Shown in pieces: positions 22,117 through 35,727 of a DNA stretch of 64,000 nt (position 1 is its first letter; every line of letters begins with the position of its first letter). Origin of the DNA: Lithospermum erythrorhizon (lineage: Eukaryota > Streptophyta > Magnoliopsida > Boraginales > Boraginaceae). The notes under the pieces were generated by a model, which saw nothing but the letters and a program-made list of their open reading frames with translations, had not been told where the DNA came from and ran no database searches. The position numbers and the translations under genes were made by a program. The stretch is taken from assembly GCA_019722365.1 (NCBI GenBank), contig JADFUC010001469.1, positions 496,001-560,000 of the forward strand, in the 5' to 3' direction.

Positions 22117-24250
22117 ATGGTAAATTGTCTTCAGTCGTAGAGATAATTGATCAGATAACTGTAGGGTCTGTAGCACTTGTTTCTGTTCTCTTTTTGATGT
22201 CTTATTATCCTGATATCGGGTGATTATTATTGGATGCTAGATTTCAAATTTGGTGTTCACATAGTCTAGAAGTTCCTATTATTTTTGTTTCCCTTCAGGA
22301 ATTTATGTTCCGATATGAATTCTTTTGTGTGTCAATGAATTTCTAGTTTCAGATCGTATGTTGAATCATTGAATTCATATACACTTGTTATTTGTCACTC
22401 AAGTCATTGAAATGGTATATATTCAAGTCATTTCCTCATTTCCTGGGCACGGACTAATCGATTTAACTTACATGGATCCTCGTACAATTAAAGTAGCTTG
22501 TAGTTCCTAGACATCAGTATGCCTGCAAAATGTATGAGTTAGTTTTTCTTTCCTTTCTATTGTATGAATAATTGAAGTGATTTAAAAGCTAGTTATAATA
22601 GTACTAAGAGTTTTTTTCTTCCAAATAAGCTCTTGCCATCAAGAAAGTATTATTTTCCCAATGTGGTTGGCTAAGGCTGAAAGTATTATTGTAGTTGTTG
22701 ATTAAATGGATATGATTCTGATTTGTATAATGTATTGAAAGAAAATTGGTGATTGTAATAATTGGCTTAAAAAAAGGGAAGTATTATTTCTTTAACTCGA
22801 ACTTATGTTCATACTAGAGCAGGAGGCTATTGTCTCTTCTGCAGTCTTCTTTTTGAATTTTTTTCTATATCATGCTTTGGTTTCTTCTCTCTGTCCTTAT
22901 TTTAAGATGAATTCGCTCTTTCATGAGATGGCATATTTTGTCTGGCACAAGTGTGGGATCCATAAACTATAACTAAGATAAATCCTTTCTGTTTATACTG
23001 AGTTGTAGATCAAAAGTTCGAGGTGAATCAAGATAATTTTAAACAACGAGAGAATAACATTAAAAAAATATTAACATATTGTGCGATTTCTGCTTAAGTA
23101 GGATAAGGGAGGTTCATATATGGAGATTGATTCAATGTCATTCATATTTGGATATCATATACAGCAGTCAGTCAGCACAGTATAAATGATGAAAATTTTC
23201 AAGAAAATGAGATGAAAGTCCCAACCCCAAATCCAAGTATGGTGGGTGCTACCAGAGGGTCTGGAAGTGGCCCTTATGACTGATACCAACTGCTCAAAAT
23301 ACTTTATCTCAATCATGAATCAATAGTACAGTGTGTCAGTGATTGAACTTGATTTAGTCATATATATACCCCCACTCCCACCATGTTGAGCGCGTAGTAT
23401 ATGTAGACATCCAACCAAATCCAGCTCGTGAAACTCATTGATTATCAAGTCGAGGCACTCGATTGATAACCAAGTCGATTATCAAGTCGTGTCAACTGTT
23501 CAAATACACGTTTTCTTAATCTTTTTGCATTCCCACTTCTTTTATTCATCACAAATAAAATATGTTTTCGGTTGGAATTATGAAAACAAGTCTTCCATTA
23601 GTAGATCGAATTGATATTCCAAATCATTTATATTAAATTTGGTTGTAAGACTAAAATGCTTCTGACATGGAATTTAATACAAGAATTGAAATTGTGTATT
23701 TGTTAAACAAGAATTGAAATTGTGTATTTCCAATTATAATGCAAATCCCATATATAATGTGGCCTTAAATTGAATGATAGAAGCAACCTCCTACTTCCCC
23801 GAAATCCTCGTACATTCTTATGTTGTTCCCATGAAAATCTGAAAGCTCCACCTCTCACCAACATTCTTGTTTTACACAAAACTACAAAAACCCATCTTTC
23901 TCCATTTCACGCCGATCCTCTTTCTCTTCCTCATCGTTGTCGCCATTATTGGGATAATATTAGGATACTATCTATCCTATTACATTACAAAACGTTACAT
24001 ATTGTTAATACATATTAATATCCCAATAATCTTCCATCCTTGATATAAAAAAACATACCTCAAACTTTTTCACTTTTTTCCATTTGGATCCCTCCATTAT
24101 CACAACAACTAACAATCTTCGATTCGAAGCAAAGGATAGTATCTTAACTAAATTAAGAGGATTTTAATTAACGCCAAAAAATTATTTAAATAAAAAACAA
24201 ATAACATTATTGACAAGGACTGTAATAGATGGAATGAATAACAATTTCAT
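22117..24250. other. Intergenic region between ATL46-like gene and CNGC relic
   Basis: ATL46 3' UTR and spacer. It contains small local duplications, for example GATTATCAAGTCG twice at 23440-23485 and AATTGAAATTGTGTATTT twice near 23683-23730. No gene was seen. Confidence 0.5.
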
Positions 24251-24466
24251 AATTATTGTAGACTTTTAGGTTGAAAACTGAGCGTGGAAATGTCGTCTCC
24301 TTGATTCTTTTCAAGTTCCGTTAGTACTGATTCGAGATTCCTTTGACTCGTCGGAAGATGAATAGAATATTCAGCACCTGTCAGGTTCACTCGGGCAACT
24401 CTCAAACGTACATTCACCAAAACAGCAGGCACCCCTTCAAGCCCCTCCACCGTCACCGCCAGCGGC

Positions 24467-27400
24467 AACTTCCTTCTATGGCGTTACCAAATATTGGACC
24501 CCAATGGGGAAATAATAAGTTTATGGAACCACATTTTCTTGATAACATGTCTCATTTCCCTCTTCATCGATCCATTATATTTTTACCTACCTTACGTAGG
24601 TGGAAAAGCATGCATGGCATCAGATAATGGAACTTCTGTTACCGTTACTTGGTTTCGGACCCTGTTTGATATGTTTTATCTTATACATATTTTAATGAAA
24701 TTTCGTACTGCTTTTGTTGCACCTAGCTCAAGAGTTTTTGGTAGAGGAGAGCTTGTTATGGATGCTAGAGAAATTGCTCATCGTTATCTTCAAACCGATT
24801 TCATTGTTGACTTTACTGCCACACTTCCATTGCCTCAGGTTTCAAATCTGTTTATTTAATAAATTGTTTAGTTCTAAAGTTTGAATATGTTCATGCATAG
24901 AATTGTGAATGTGGTAGTTGTTTTTTGTTAAGATTTGTATTGTTTGCATAGGTGAACCAGCAATCTTTGTTTCCTATGGTTGCCGATATATAGTATGTAG
25001 ATAGATGAATGTAAGTTGTTATTATAAATTTCTTGTCTGGATCAGCATAAATACGCCTCAACGCCCAAGAGATTAATGCTTTAAGCGGGCTGATATTACG
25101 CAACCTGAAACAATGGTTGTTTTCAAATTGACCCAAGATAAATGACTGATATTGGAATGGTTATTGACAGTTTTTGTGAGATGTCTTTGTTGTTGTTTGC
25201 AGCATTGTTATTTGGCATGTGGCCTGGCAACCCAAGGCAACGGGTTCGATATTCTGGTAACACTCGTTCTAATCGTTCTCCTCCAGTATCTGTAATTGGA
25301 CTGTTTGTCAGCTTTCCTCTTAAATCGCGAATTATAAAGACAATAGAGACATCTATAGCTAGACTAGTTTCCTGGGCAGGAGTTGTGATATAATTAATGC
25401 TACATGCTATTAACAAGTAATATGATAAACACATTGATGGTTTTTATAAGCACTTCGATTTTCGGTCCATCTTAGATGTATATTAATTGTTTGAGTAAAC
25501 TATATTGTTGCAGGTACTAGGCGCTTCATGGTATTTAGCGTCTATAGGAAGGCAAAATTCTTGTTGGACACAAGAGTGCGAGCAGGAGTTTATTTCTATT
25601 CCTCCTTGCACTCTTAGCTTTTTGGATTGTGAGACTCAAGATACACTTGAGCGACAGTATTGGCTGAACACCACAAAGATGCTTGATATCTGTGATGCTA
25701 ATAATCCAGACTCTGATTTCAAGTTTGGTATGTTTGCGGATGCTTTTACTAGTGAAGTTGCATCATCGCCTTTTGTTGAGAAGTATTTGTATTGTCTTTG
25801 GTGGGGTTTAAGAAACCTGAGGTATAAGTATAACTATTTGGTATTCTTTGTTGGCAAATTTTAATTTGAAGACCCTGGATAATTCTTCAGGAGCAGAGGT
25901 GATGACTTTGAAAGTAATTGTTTTCACTGTTTTTTTATGTGCAGTTCATATGGACAGAATTTGCATACTAGCACTTATATTGGGGAGAGTACGTTTTGCA
26001 TTGCGTTATGTATTTTTGGGCTGGTTCTGTTTGCTCACTTAATTGGCAACATACAGGTAATTCTAACGCTTGAACTTGGCAGAATCACCTTCTTCTGTTG
26101 CACCCTTTATATCCATACATGGCATGTTTCGGGTCCAGCATTGTTTGATACTCTGCGTCCTTCATCTTATTGGCCTTAACCAGTACCTCATGCTCGTGAA
26201 GTTAAAAGAAAGTTGATAAATGTGCTAGGTAGTGAAAATAAGAAGGCGGAACACACTCTAATAACTTACCTATGAGTTTTATTTTCTTAATGAACAATGT
26301 TGTTTACAATAACATGCCCCTCTAAATAGGCTCCCGCCTAAACATTGTTGTAGGCATAAGACTTTCTCATTGGAACTATTTTCAGTTTTATATTCCATGG
26401 ATAATTATTAGGCCATTCATTTTCTAGCATGGATAGTTAACCTTGTAGGTTTTGTTGGTTGAACCTCCCCAATTTCATACTGAAACTGATTTTTCTTTCA
26501 TTGTAATGGTAAGACGTATTTGACATCATTGTCGGTGAGGATTGAAGAGTGGCGGATTAAAAGAAGAGATACTGAAGAGTGGATGAGGCACCGTCAGCTG
26601 CCTTTGGAGTTGCAGGAGCGTGTTCGTAGATTCAATCAAGTTAAATGGCTAGCCACGAGGGGGGTTAACGAAGAATCTATATTGAAGTCTTTACCATTGG
26701 ACCTTCGACGTGAAATTCAGAGGCATCTCTGTCTTAATCTTGTTCGAAGGGTACGTGTTTCTAATGATCAAACAGTTTAGTTCAATCAAAGTTCTGAATT
26801 TTCTGTCATGTGATTGCTTTAATTTTGCATTTGCCTATACTTTGGTTCTCTTCCCCATAAAGAAAGTTCAATTTCTCATATTGAGGCATGATCATTTATA
26901 TTCTGGCAATTCTGCTCAGGTCCCTTTCTTTGCACAAATGGATGACCAGCTATTAGACGCTATATGCGAACGCCTAGTCTCGACATTGAGTACAGAAGGG
27001 GCTTACATTGTCCGAGAGGGTGATCCGGTTAATGAGATTGTGTTCGTCATCAGGGGACAACTAGAGAGTTCTACTACTAATGGAGGACGGACAGGATTCT
27101 TTAATTCCATTACCCTTCGACCGGGTGATTTCTGTGGAGAAGAATTACTAACGTGGGCATTAGTTCCCAACTCAACTCTTAACTTGCCCCCCTCAACTCG
27201 AACTGTTCGAGCTCTTACTGAAGTTGAGGCATTTGCACTCCAAGCCGAAGACCTTAGGTTTGTAGCCTCACAGTTTAAACGTCTTAACAGTAAGAAACTC
27301 CAGCACGCATTTAGGTTTTATTCTCACCAATGGAGGACATGGGGTACTTGTTATATCCAAACTGCTTGGAGAAGATATAAGAAGAAGAAGTTGGCAAAAG

Positions 27401-27690
27401 AATTGATGCTTCAAGAGAGCCTTTATTATAGATCAGATGAAGATGATGAAGGGTATGATTACGACGATGAAGATGATCCAACTGGCTTCAATGAGAGATC
27501 ATCGACTGACGATGCACAGAATGTTCAACATTTAGGAGCCACTATATTGGCATCGAAATTCGCTAAGAATACACGGCAAGGTGTAGCGAAAAAGGGTAAG
27601 ACATCATCAAATATTCCAGATACATCTTCGTCGAGCCTGAAGATGCCTGCATTTATGAAGCCTAATGAACCAGATTTCTCAGCAGATTGA
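24467..27690 (+). pseudogene. Cyclic nucleotide-gated channel (CNGC) pseudogene
   Basis: CNGCs are plant cation channels gated by cyclic nucleotides and calmodulin. Readable exons: to 24838 (S1-S2, ILDPNGEIISLWNHIF to TATLPLPQ), 25514-25821 (LGASWYL through KYLYCLWWGLRNL), 25945-26056 (SSYGQNL pore, S6), 26514-26750 (C-linker, EEWRIKRRDTEEWM), 26920-27690 (cyclic-nucleotide domain with VREGDPVNEIVFVIRGQLES, PGDFCGEELLTWAL, then an IQ-type QTAWRRYKKKK, acidic tail, EPDFSAD end). The S3-S5 exon at 25203-25413 is decayed: IVIW...TAA at 25258, then LVLIVLLQYL in another frame, then FPLKSRIIK...SWAG in a third frame, and TAA at 25391. Upstream of S1 the frame runs into TGA at 24359 without an ATG. 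The C-terminal half is intact and phase-consistent, most like CNGC groups I-III, so decay may be recent. Confidence 0.85.
25029..25138 (+). mobile_element. SINE-like tail in a CNGC intron
   Basis: Ends in GGTTGTTTTCAAATTGACCC, like the fragments at 9790 and 14685. It lies just upstream of the decayed S3-S5 exon. Confidence 0.35.
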
Positions 27691-28277
27691 GGAGAACATT
27701 TTTGGGGTAGTGGAGATTCATTATAGAAAACTTAATATTAGTGATTATAATGTCATTAACATTGACTTTTTCTTATGTTTGTTAGTTACTAGAGTTGCTT
27801 TTTATGATCTTGTGTAACCTACTGATGTGTTAGTGATGGATTATATATTTTTGCCTATATATAGATGCAATTATTGAGTCTGATTCTCAAATGAATGAAT
27901 AAAAGTGGTCAATTGACTATGATGTTGGTTGCATCACATGTAAAATCATTTTAGATTGAAGAGTCAAATTGTGACAACAAGCTTTGTGACCTTTATAGAT
28001 GAATATCTAATCAAAATATGGTCCTGCAAGTTAAGTGTTCAAAGTCCTTTTTGTCAACTGCTTTGGAGATATTTGGGATCATTTGTGACAATCTTCGTAA
28101 TCATGTATGATAGAATAATATTGAGATGATAAGTGTCGCATTATTCTAACACTTTAATGACAATGATCCAATAATTTTCGAAGATTATCAGAGGCTGATA
28201 ATTGATTCTACATGACCTACTCGAGAAAATTGTTTGATATCTAAGAGAATGCTGCAAATATTTTACATGATGTCTAG
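27691..28277. other. Convergent intergenic region, CNGC relic / laccase
   Basis: Holds the 3' flanks of the CNGC relic (+) and the laccase gene (-). No other feature was seen. Confidence 0.5.
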
Positions 28278-30673
28278 CTAGCATTGAGGGAGATCTGAAG
28301 GTGGTGGCGGCAATGTTGTCGATGGAGTTGGTCCATTCTCGACGATGAAAGCACTAGCTAGACCAATAGGTAAATGAACTTCCACATGACAATGAATAAA
28401 CCATACACCTGTTAACAATTCAAACAACTATTAGTAACAAATTCGAAAAATGTAAAAATAGTTGATTGTTTAGGAAAAAACGCACCAGGATTGTTTGCTT
28501 GAAATCGAATAGCTGCCCATCCCCCCATTGGAACGGCTACCGTGTTGCGAATTTGAGGATTTATTGTGTTGAACCTCACACGATCTTTTAAAGGGTCATA
28601 ATTCCCATACCCTTGAGCCAAAATGTGAAAATCAAATCCATGCAAATGCATAGGGTGATATTCCAATGAACCAAAAGCAGTGTCTTGAAACACTATCTCC
28701 ACTATTGCATTGTACTTGAACTGTTTTGCTTTTGTTGCCTTTGTGGTCATCAACAAGGCAGGGTTGAATGTGTTGTTGGGGTTTGAAAAGTCAAAATTAA
28801 CTGGTGGCTTGTCTGGAAAATCAATTGTGTAAATTTTGTCAACATTGTTGTTGTGAAAAGATTGAAGCATTGACATTTTTGTTGGTGGCTCAAATGATAT
28901 GTTATTCATGCTGCCTGCTAATCTTTGACCAAATGGGCCTACACAACCATCACATGGGACCAAGCCCAGCCCGATTGTAACGAACATTTCCTCGTCCACA
29001 TTCTTTGCTACTGGGCTCCAAAATGGTGCACTTGTAAGTCCAGTTAGATTCGAGAAAAACTTATAAGCAGTTTCATTATCATTAAAAGCTGGTAAGCTTG
29101 GCATTAGAGGATGCTCGATTGATTTCGAGACATCTTCATATTCGAGTATGGCAGTTGTTGTTGTATTGCCATATTTGACGAGGTTCGAGCCTTGATACAC
29201 CCGAGCTGCCATGTAATAAGATGTTGCATGTTGATTGGTATATAAAAGAACGTCAACTGTTTGACCAGGAGCGATCACCACCACGTCGGTCACATAGGGA
29301 TTGACGTAGGAGGCGTCCGTCGCGACAACTGTCAATTTATGATTGGCTATCTTGAAAAACAGAATACTCTGCAAGGCAGCATTCACTATCCGGAGTAGAT
29401 ATCTTCTTCCTTGTTTCACTTTTAGCTTCTGAGTACCTATAATAAAGAATGAAAATAATAAAACAATATATTACTATGTCCATCCAATTTTGAATTTTAA
29501 TAGTTGACTTTTTAAATTGATCGATGGAGGGAGTATAGCACAATACATTTAAGTTACAAATGCACTTACTTTTTGATGAACATGGATGGAGATCACCAGG
29601 TTGTCCATTAATCGTAAAAGCATCAGAAATATTGGGAAGGCGTCCTTGGGTTAATGCTTCATTCACAATATCATTAGCATTGCTATTCCACCATTCTCCT
29701 GATAACATTAAATTTCATCATCAATAACTAATTTCAAAATAAAATTAAAGGCACTGTTGAAATTATGAAGAAGTTAATAATATTTGAGTAATGAATTACT
29801 AGTTGTACCTAATATAATTGGAAATTCCTTATGTGGCTTGGGAAAAGGATATGCTCGACCACCTCTTGGACGGATGACAATAAGACCATGAACTGTTGAT
29901 CGAAGATATGATGAATGTGCATGCCAAAATAGTGTTCCTTCTTGTTTTGTAATATTGAACTTATGAGTATAACGATTTCCAGGAACTATTGGACATTGTG
30001 TTACATACTCAACTCCATCGGCCCAACCACTCAAATATTGCAAGACCCCGTGCCTACATTAAGGAGTCGTTAAAGAAATAATACATTAACATTAACATGT
30101 CCCGATGCCTTTGCAGAAACATGGAACGAAAAACATGAGACGAGCAAATTAAATTTAAGATCAAAATCGAGATTCGTCAACTTATAAGTGTAATCGTCAT
30201 ATTAAATTTAGATATAGATCGTATTAAAAAGGTTACTTATTAGCAGAATTTGAGAATGGAATTTGAAGTAGTTACCAATGAATGGTGACATTATATGGAG
30301 AGTTGTTGAGAACATGAACAAGGAGAGTGTCCCCTTCATTTACCCTTATGGTAGGGCCTGGGACTTTTCCATTTACTGCAACTATCTCATGCTCACCACA
30401 GAGCCGTTTGACTTTTATGTTTTCCACCTGCCCAAGAAAAGGATAAACAAAACAATTCATTATCTAACATGAATAGAAGAATTAATAATAAAAATGCACA
30501 ACAATGTATATGCATGTATGTAAGGGATCTTGAAATCACCAAAAAGGACGGTGAATGATTACATGAAATGTATGTTGGACAAGTTTAGCAGAGGCTGATG
30601 AAGATGATAGCAGAATGAGAAAACAATTAGAACTCAGCAGCAACAAGAAAATGGTTAGATAAGAAGTTGCCAT
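28278..30673 (-). CDS. Laccase (secreted multicopper oxidase)
   Basis: Six exons on the minus strand: 30673-30563, 30427-30276, 30053-29809, 29698-29570, 29436-28486, 28408-28278. The total is 1719 nt, 572 aa, phases consistent. Residues 1-29 are a signal peptide. The four copper-binding blocks are present: HWHG (87-90), WHAH (131-134), HPMHLHG (473-479) and HCHVEVH (535-541), followed by PIGL, with leucine at the T1 axial position, typical of plant laccases. NGQPGDL and several N-x-S/T sites fit a glycosylated apoplastic enzyme. Plant laccases oxidise monolignols or flavonoids using O2, so a role in lignin or phenolic polymerisation is inferred. The subclade could not be fixed; [20 protein letters not shown] is slightly unusual, because most paralogues have R/K and S after LQ. 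Intron 4 contains a tiny MITE-like element. Confidence 0.95.
29472..29535. mobile_element. Very short MITE-like element in laccase intron 4
   Basis: About 60 bp flanked by TA. The ends read CTATGTCCATCC on the left and GATGGAGGGAG on the right (inverted). The inside contains TTTTAATAGTTGACTTTTT, which recurs near 55490 and 58665 in the NFD6-like locus, suggesting a shared MITE family. Confidence 0.55.
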
Positions 30674-30748
30674 ATGATTGGTGTGGGAGAGAAAAGTTGT
30701 TGATGAGTAGTATTAGTAGTGGCTACTAATTTGTTGCTGCCTTTCTTC

Positions 30749-30760
30749 ATTTATATATGC
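30749..30760 (-). promoter_or_regulatory. Candidate TATA box, laccase
   Basis: Minus-strand GCATATATAAATG lies about 80 bp upstream of the laccase ATG, a normal TATA spacing with a 40-50 nt leader. Confidence 0.5.
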
Positions 30761-33629
30761 AGAGATATTGAAATGAAAAGAATGGTCCTTCACTCAAATT
30801 GCAGCCCTCAGTTTTGACTACTTGAATTGATTGGAAAATTCATACAAGGAGTTGATTAATATGTATGTATGTTGAACGAAACTTCATAATTGTGTTATGA
30901 TATGAAATATTTACCACTACTTTAATGCATTTTATTTGAATGACGGTTTGTGAGTCCAAATATGTCAGTTAAATAAGATGTGGAGGAAAATATACGTCCA
31001 TGGATTAGGAAAGTTCTCTTATTACAATAACCTATAAAAGTTTTAACACTTCCAAATTTTAGACACATGTATTTTAATATACTCCGTAATATATATGTTA
31101 GTTTAATAGAAATTGAGTGAAGTATATATATATTAATGAATAATATTTTAGTATATTTTACTATTAACATTAATTATTTTAATTTTCAATCAAAGTAGTG
31201 TGCTAACTAAGAAAAACTAGATTTATCTTTTATTGAGATGGATGGAGTGATAAACTCAATGTCATTTGCATATCCAACACTACATAAGAGTATGTACACC
31301 AGTTGCCTTAAAAAGTTAAAATAGGAGTTGAAATTATTAAAAATGAGAAAATAATTAAATTCCTCCTTTTCACAGCCTTTAAAATAAAGCTTATTCTCCC
31401 ATAAAAATTATTCACACACATTCTCCCTATTATAAGCGTGAATATAAATCACAGTAGCTTTTGCTATACGCATTTTTATCATTATAATTATAAAACTCCA
31501 AGATGATAAAATCAGAGTAAAAAATAAAATTATTCTGTAATAAATATACTTTATATTTTAGCAGTGATCAATTTAATGTAAAGATCGTTCGCTTCCTTTC
31601 GTCTCCCTTTATAAGATCAGATCTCATGACATGTAGACATAGTGTAGCTTATAATAACACCCAACACATTACGCACAATATTATAAAAATGTAGAGACAA
31701 TTAAAGGACGCTATAAAGTTATAGAGACTGACGCTAAATTCATAAAACTACGAAATCTTTAAAATCGAAAATATTCTCTACATATTTTTAATCTTTGCAT
31801 TATTCAAAAATTCAATTTTCATTCTTATAAATCGCCAAAATTTCTCCATCTTTTTCGGTTTTTTATTTTTTAATAAAGTTGATATTCAACGTATCATCAT
31901 ACTTATCAAGCATCAATTTACTCTATTTTGCCTTGTTGTTTACTATTTTTACTATTTGTCGATCACATTACCTTTTTCTTAGTGTCCAATTCTATTTTCT
32001 TTTAGTTATTATCTATATTATTCACTCATAACGATTTCAAATTAATAAATTGGTTTTAAACTAAATAATATTAAGCAAGCCAATGTTAATCTTTTGGTAT
32101 CTTCTCTAATAATTTTATTGTCTAAATTAAGAACTATTATGCATAGTTAAAAGTAAATACTCCCTCCATCCCAAAAAGATTGAGAGTTTTTATCCAAAAT
32201 AGAAATCCCAAATTTGATTCTTGGTTTGACCAATTGCACGCTTAAAGCGAGGAAACGGTGACTTGGCACAAATTTAATTATAATCTTTTTATGCCAAGCC
32301 AAACCTCCCATCATTTCTTTGGACGGCGAACTAATACGAATAATATATCACCGCTTTATTTCATTGATAATTAATTATGAAGGCTTCAAAGATAAATGCG
32401 AGCTATAACGATCTTCATTTGTCAAAGTATCAATCTTACCAATTATATTCCAAATGTGAATTTTCAGTTTTACATGTCGCTCAAGATTTCGATTTATCAT
32501 AATGCTCTCATAGTTTTTGATTGAGTAGCTCTTTTTCTTTATTATTTTCAATTTTACTTTCTTGTTATATTTCTATAATATTCAATATACGTGGTAAAAA
32601 ACAAAGACACAATGTAAATTAACGTGATATCTAGTAAAAATCAATAACGTAAAACTTATACATACATTAAATCTCAGATATAACTAATCAGCATCCATGT
32701 CATTGTTTGAAATACAAAATTGAAAATAAAAAAATTTGCTTAAATTATACATATATTTAAGATAATATAACATGAAACTTTGTGTAATAACCATATTATC
32801 CTAATTATTTAATTTTTAATAAAAAATAAACAAAACCTAGTTTGTAAGGAAGACTTATTAATAGTTTTATAAAGTATACAAGATTTAACATGTATAAAAT
32901 TTAATTAAATTATTATAAGAAAATAAATCTAACAATAATAACTTAAAAATATCATGAAGTTTTAAAAAATAAAATAAAATCAAGATATATCACACTTACT
33001 ATTCGTAATTATTATTTCATATATATTAGTAACAAATATATCCTAATAAGAAAATTATATGTTATTGGTATAAAATTAAAACATCATTATCTCGAACAAT
33101 AAAAGTCAATTTGTATTGCTTTCACTCACAATCTTTTAATCACAATGGTAATGGAGATTTTTTTCTTAGTCGTAAACACGTCATTTTGAGTTTAAAATAA
33201 ATCATTACTGTTTGTGTAACAATGAGACAATAATAAGCTAATAAGCATTATGAAAAATTATACAGTATTTATTCTTTATCTTTTTTAAAAATTATAGTTT
33301 CAATAATATTACTTTTAATACGCTAGGGACAACCCCCATCACTTAAAGATGTATAAGTGCTCAATTTCTATTAAATGACTTATAAATTTGTAATTCTATA
33401 TTTTTTACGATAATTGTTTGCTGTTATAATTTTTAGGGAATTATTTAAAAAGTTAAGATGTTGATTTACGCAATCATGATGGCATGATTTTTTCCGTGAT
33501 ACAAATTCTTTTCTATTTCAGATGTGAATACAAGCATACCTTAAGACAATTATAATATTCTAAGATATTTGAATATGTTTACTGCCTAATACATTATTAC
33601 TAAGACAATTCTAATCATCTAAGTAAATT

Positions 33630-34375
33630 AATGATCCCTGTATCTTTGAGAAATCTAATTAAATAATCAATATAATTTTTCAACCATTTAAATATAAAAT
33701 TATGAATACTACGTACTCAAATTTATCTCTTAAAAGATCCTAAAATTTCTTTTTCAATAATTAAAAATTGTTTAAATCTCAACCAACAAAATTTCAAAAT
33801 TACGAATATTATATATATAAGACTTCCATATCTAAAGTTGTCAGTTCGATTTTCTTTTTTCACAATAATTAAGAACTTAACCACTAAATAATACTACATA
33901 CTAAACTCATCTCTAATAGATCGCTCAATTTTTTTTCTAATAATAAAATTTTTCAACTCAACTAAATAAACTTCAAACTTACAAAACATCATACTAAGCA
34001 TTCATCTCTGAAAGGTTAATTGATTTTCTTTTTCAATAGTTAAAATTATTTAAAAGTCAACTTCACCAAAATTTAAAATTTATAAATACTAAATTTCACA
34101 TCCATCTCTTAAAAGACGTTCAATTTTCTTGCTCAATACCAAAATTATTTAACTCAACCGACAAACAAAAAATTATGAAGACCTACGTTACCTCCATCTC
34201 TAAACGCTCACTAGATTTCTTTTTCAATAGTTTAAAAATTATTTAAACTCAACCGCCTAAAATTCAAAATTTATAAATACAACATGACGCCGTTTCTCTA
34301 AAAAGATCATTCAATTTTCTTTCAATACAATTATTCAAACTCCACCAACCAAATTGATAACTTATGATTACTACG
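33630..34375. repeat. Diverged tandem array, period about 95 bp, about 8 copies
   Basis: Each unit begins with a CATCTCTAAAAGATC-like block followed by a TCAATTTTCTTTTTCAATA-like block, then AAAATTATTTAAACTCAACC and AAAATTTATAAATAC. Unit starts are near 33632, 33724, 33827, 33908, 34003, 34103, 34195 and 34293. Units differ by many substitutions and small indels, so the array is old. Confidence 0.75.
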
Positions 34376-35727
34376 TAGGTAGTACCTTCACGGCTACATT
34401 TTTTCAATAAGAAAATTAACAATTTTTATGATCTTAATAATCGATATACAACTTCGTTTCAATCAAATTACTATATTAACAAGAATGAATAAAAATATTA
34501 TATTGCTGATATAAGTTATTATTTCACATAATAATATAACAAAAATGTAATGGCATTTAATTTCAAAATTAAAAATGTCAACTTGTCATACTATTACGTC
34601 ATTCATACATAATTAACAATTTTATCCATCAAAGAAAAGACGTTTCCGTATTCACTTTAATGATCAAATTACTAAACTTTAAATATTTTTAGTTAATTTA
34701 CGTTAAACATATTAATACTTTAAATATTTTTCACTGTGATATTATATAATGCTCTAGATTAACGTGAAAAAATGCAGAGTAGTTTTTCGCTTTCCTTCAT
34801 ATTAAACTCGACAATACAATTAGTTTCTTTTGTTTTCATATTAAAATTATGACAATGAATTTAATCTCTATACACCTTTCCTTTCAATATTATTTTTAAT
34901 TTACTATATGTGAATTATTTAGCTATAAATTTCAATAAGATCAAATTTTTACACATTAACAAAAAAAATTAAAAATTTTTCAACTTTGATTTATTGAATT
35001 TTAATTATAAACTCAATTATTTTTATACAAGTACAATTTTTAACTAAAAATATGCAAATTCTATAAATTTCAACAAGATCAATTCTACGTGTTTCAAATA
35101 AATTTCAAATAAAATTGTACAATTTGAAGAAAAATGCAAATAGCTAATATTTTTTAAACAAAGAAATATTATTATTAACATAATACTTTTGATTGTCAAG
35201 TAAAAGTCAATGTGTTAATTTTATATCAAACTAATAATTTTATTAAGTAGAGTTCCATAATTTCATACTATATTCAACTTGTAATAGACTCTTTTTTCAC
35301 AAATAAAATAATTCTATTTGCATGTGTAATCCTATATTATATTTGTAGTCTTTTACTTAATTAAATTTATCAATAGACAATTATAAATTTTCATTAAGTA
35401 GATTTAGTCCGCTCAATCAATTTAAAAAAATGGAAGGAAACTTTAAGACAACTGCGTTTTAAGGGTATTTTGAATCGTTCAATCACTTAAAAAGTAGTTA
35501 AACTTTTAAGCATAACAATCACGGTAAAATATTATATGTTAATTATTCGCCTTTATATTTTAACATTAAACCTAGATAATAAATAAAGTAATTAACTATT
35601 TATGTAAATTTATAAATTATACTTTGATTTATATATAATCATTTTTCATAGCTATATTTATCCCTTATACTTTAATTAATAATAGATTTAAAAATTTTGT
35701 TGCCATATTCATCTTCATTTTCAAGGT

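Noticed and set aside
24253..24468. 71-codon minus-strand frame over the CNGC 5' end
   Set aside because: Antisense shadow of a GC-richer stretch; no family resemblance recognised.
33630..34375. CRISPR-like array
   Set aside because: Units diverge throughout, there is no constant repeat plus unique spacer pattern, and the context is a plant nuclear genome.
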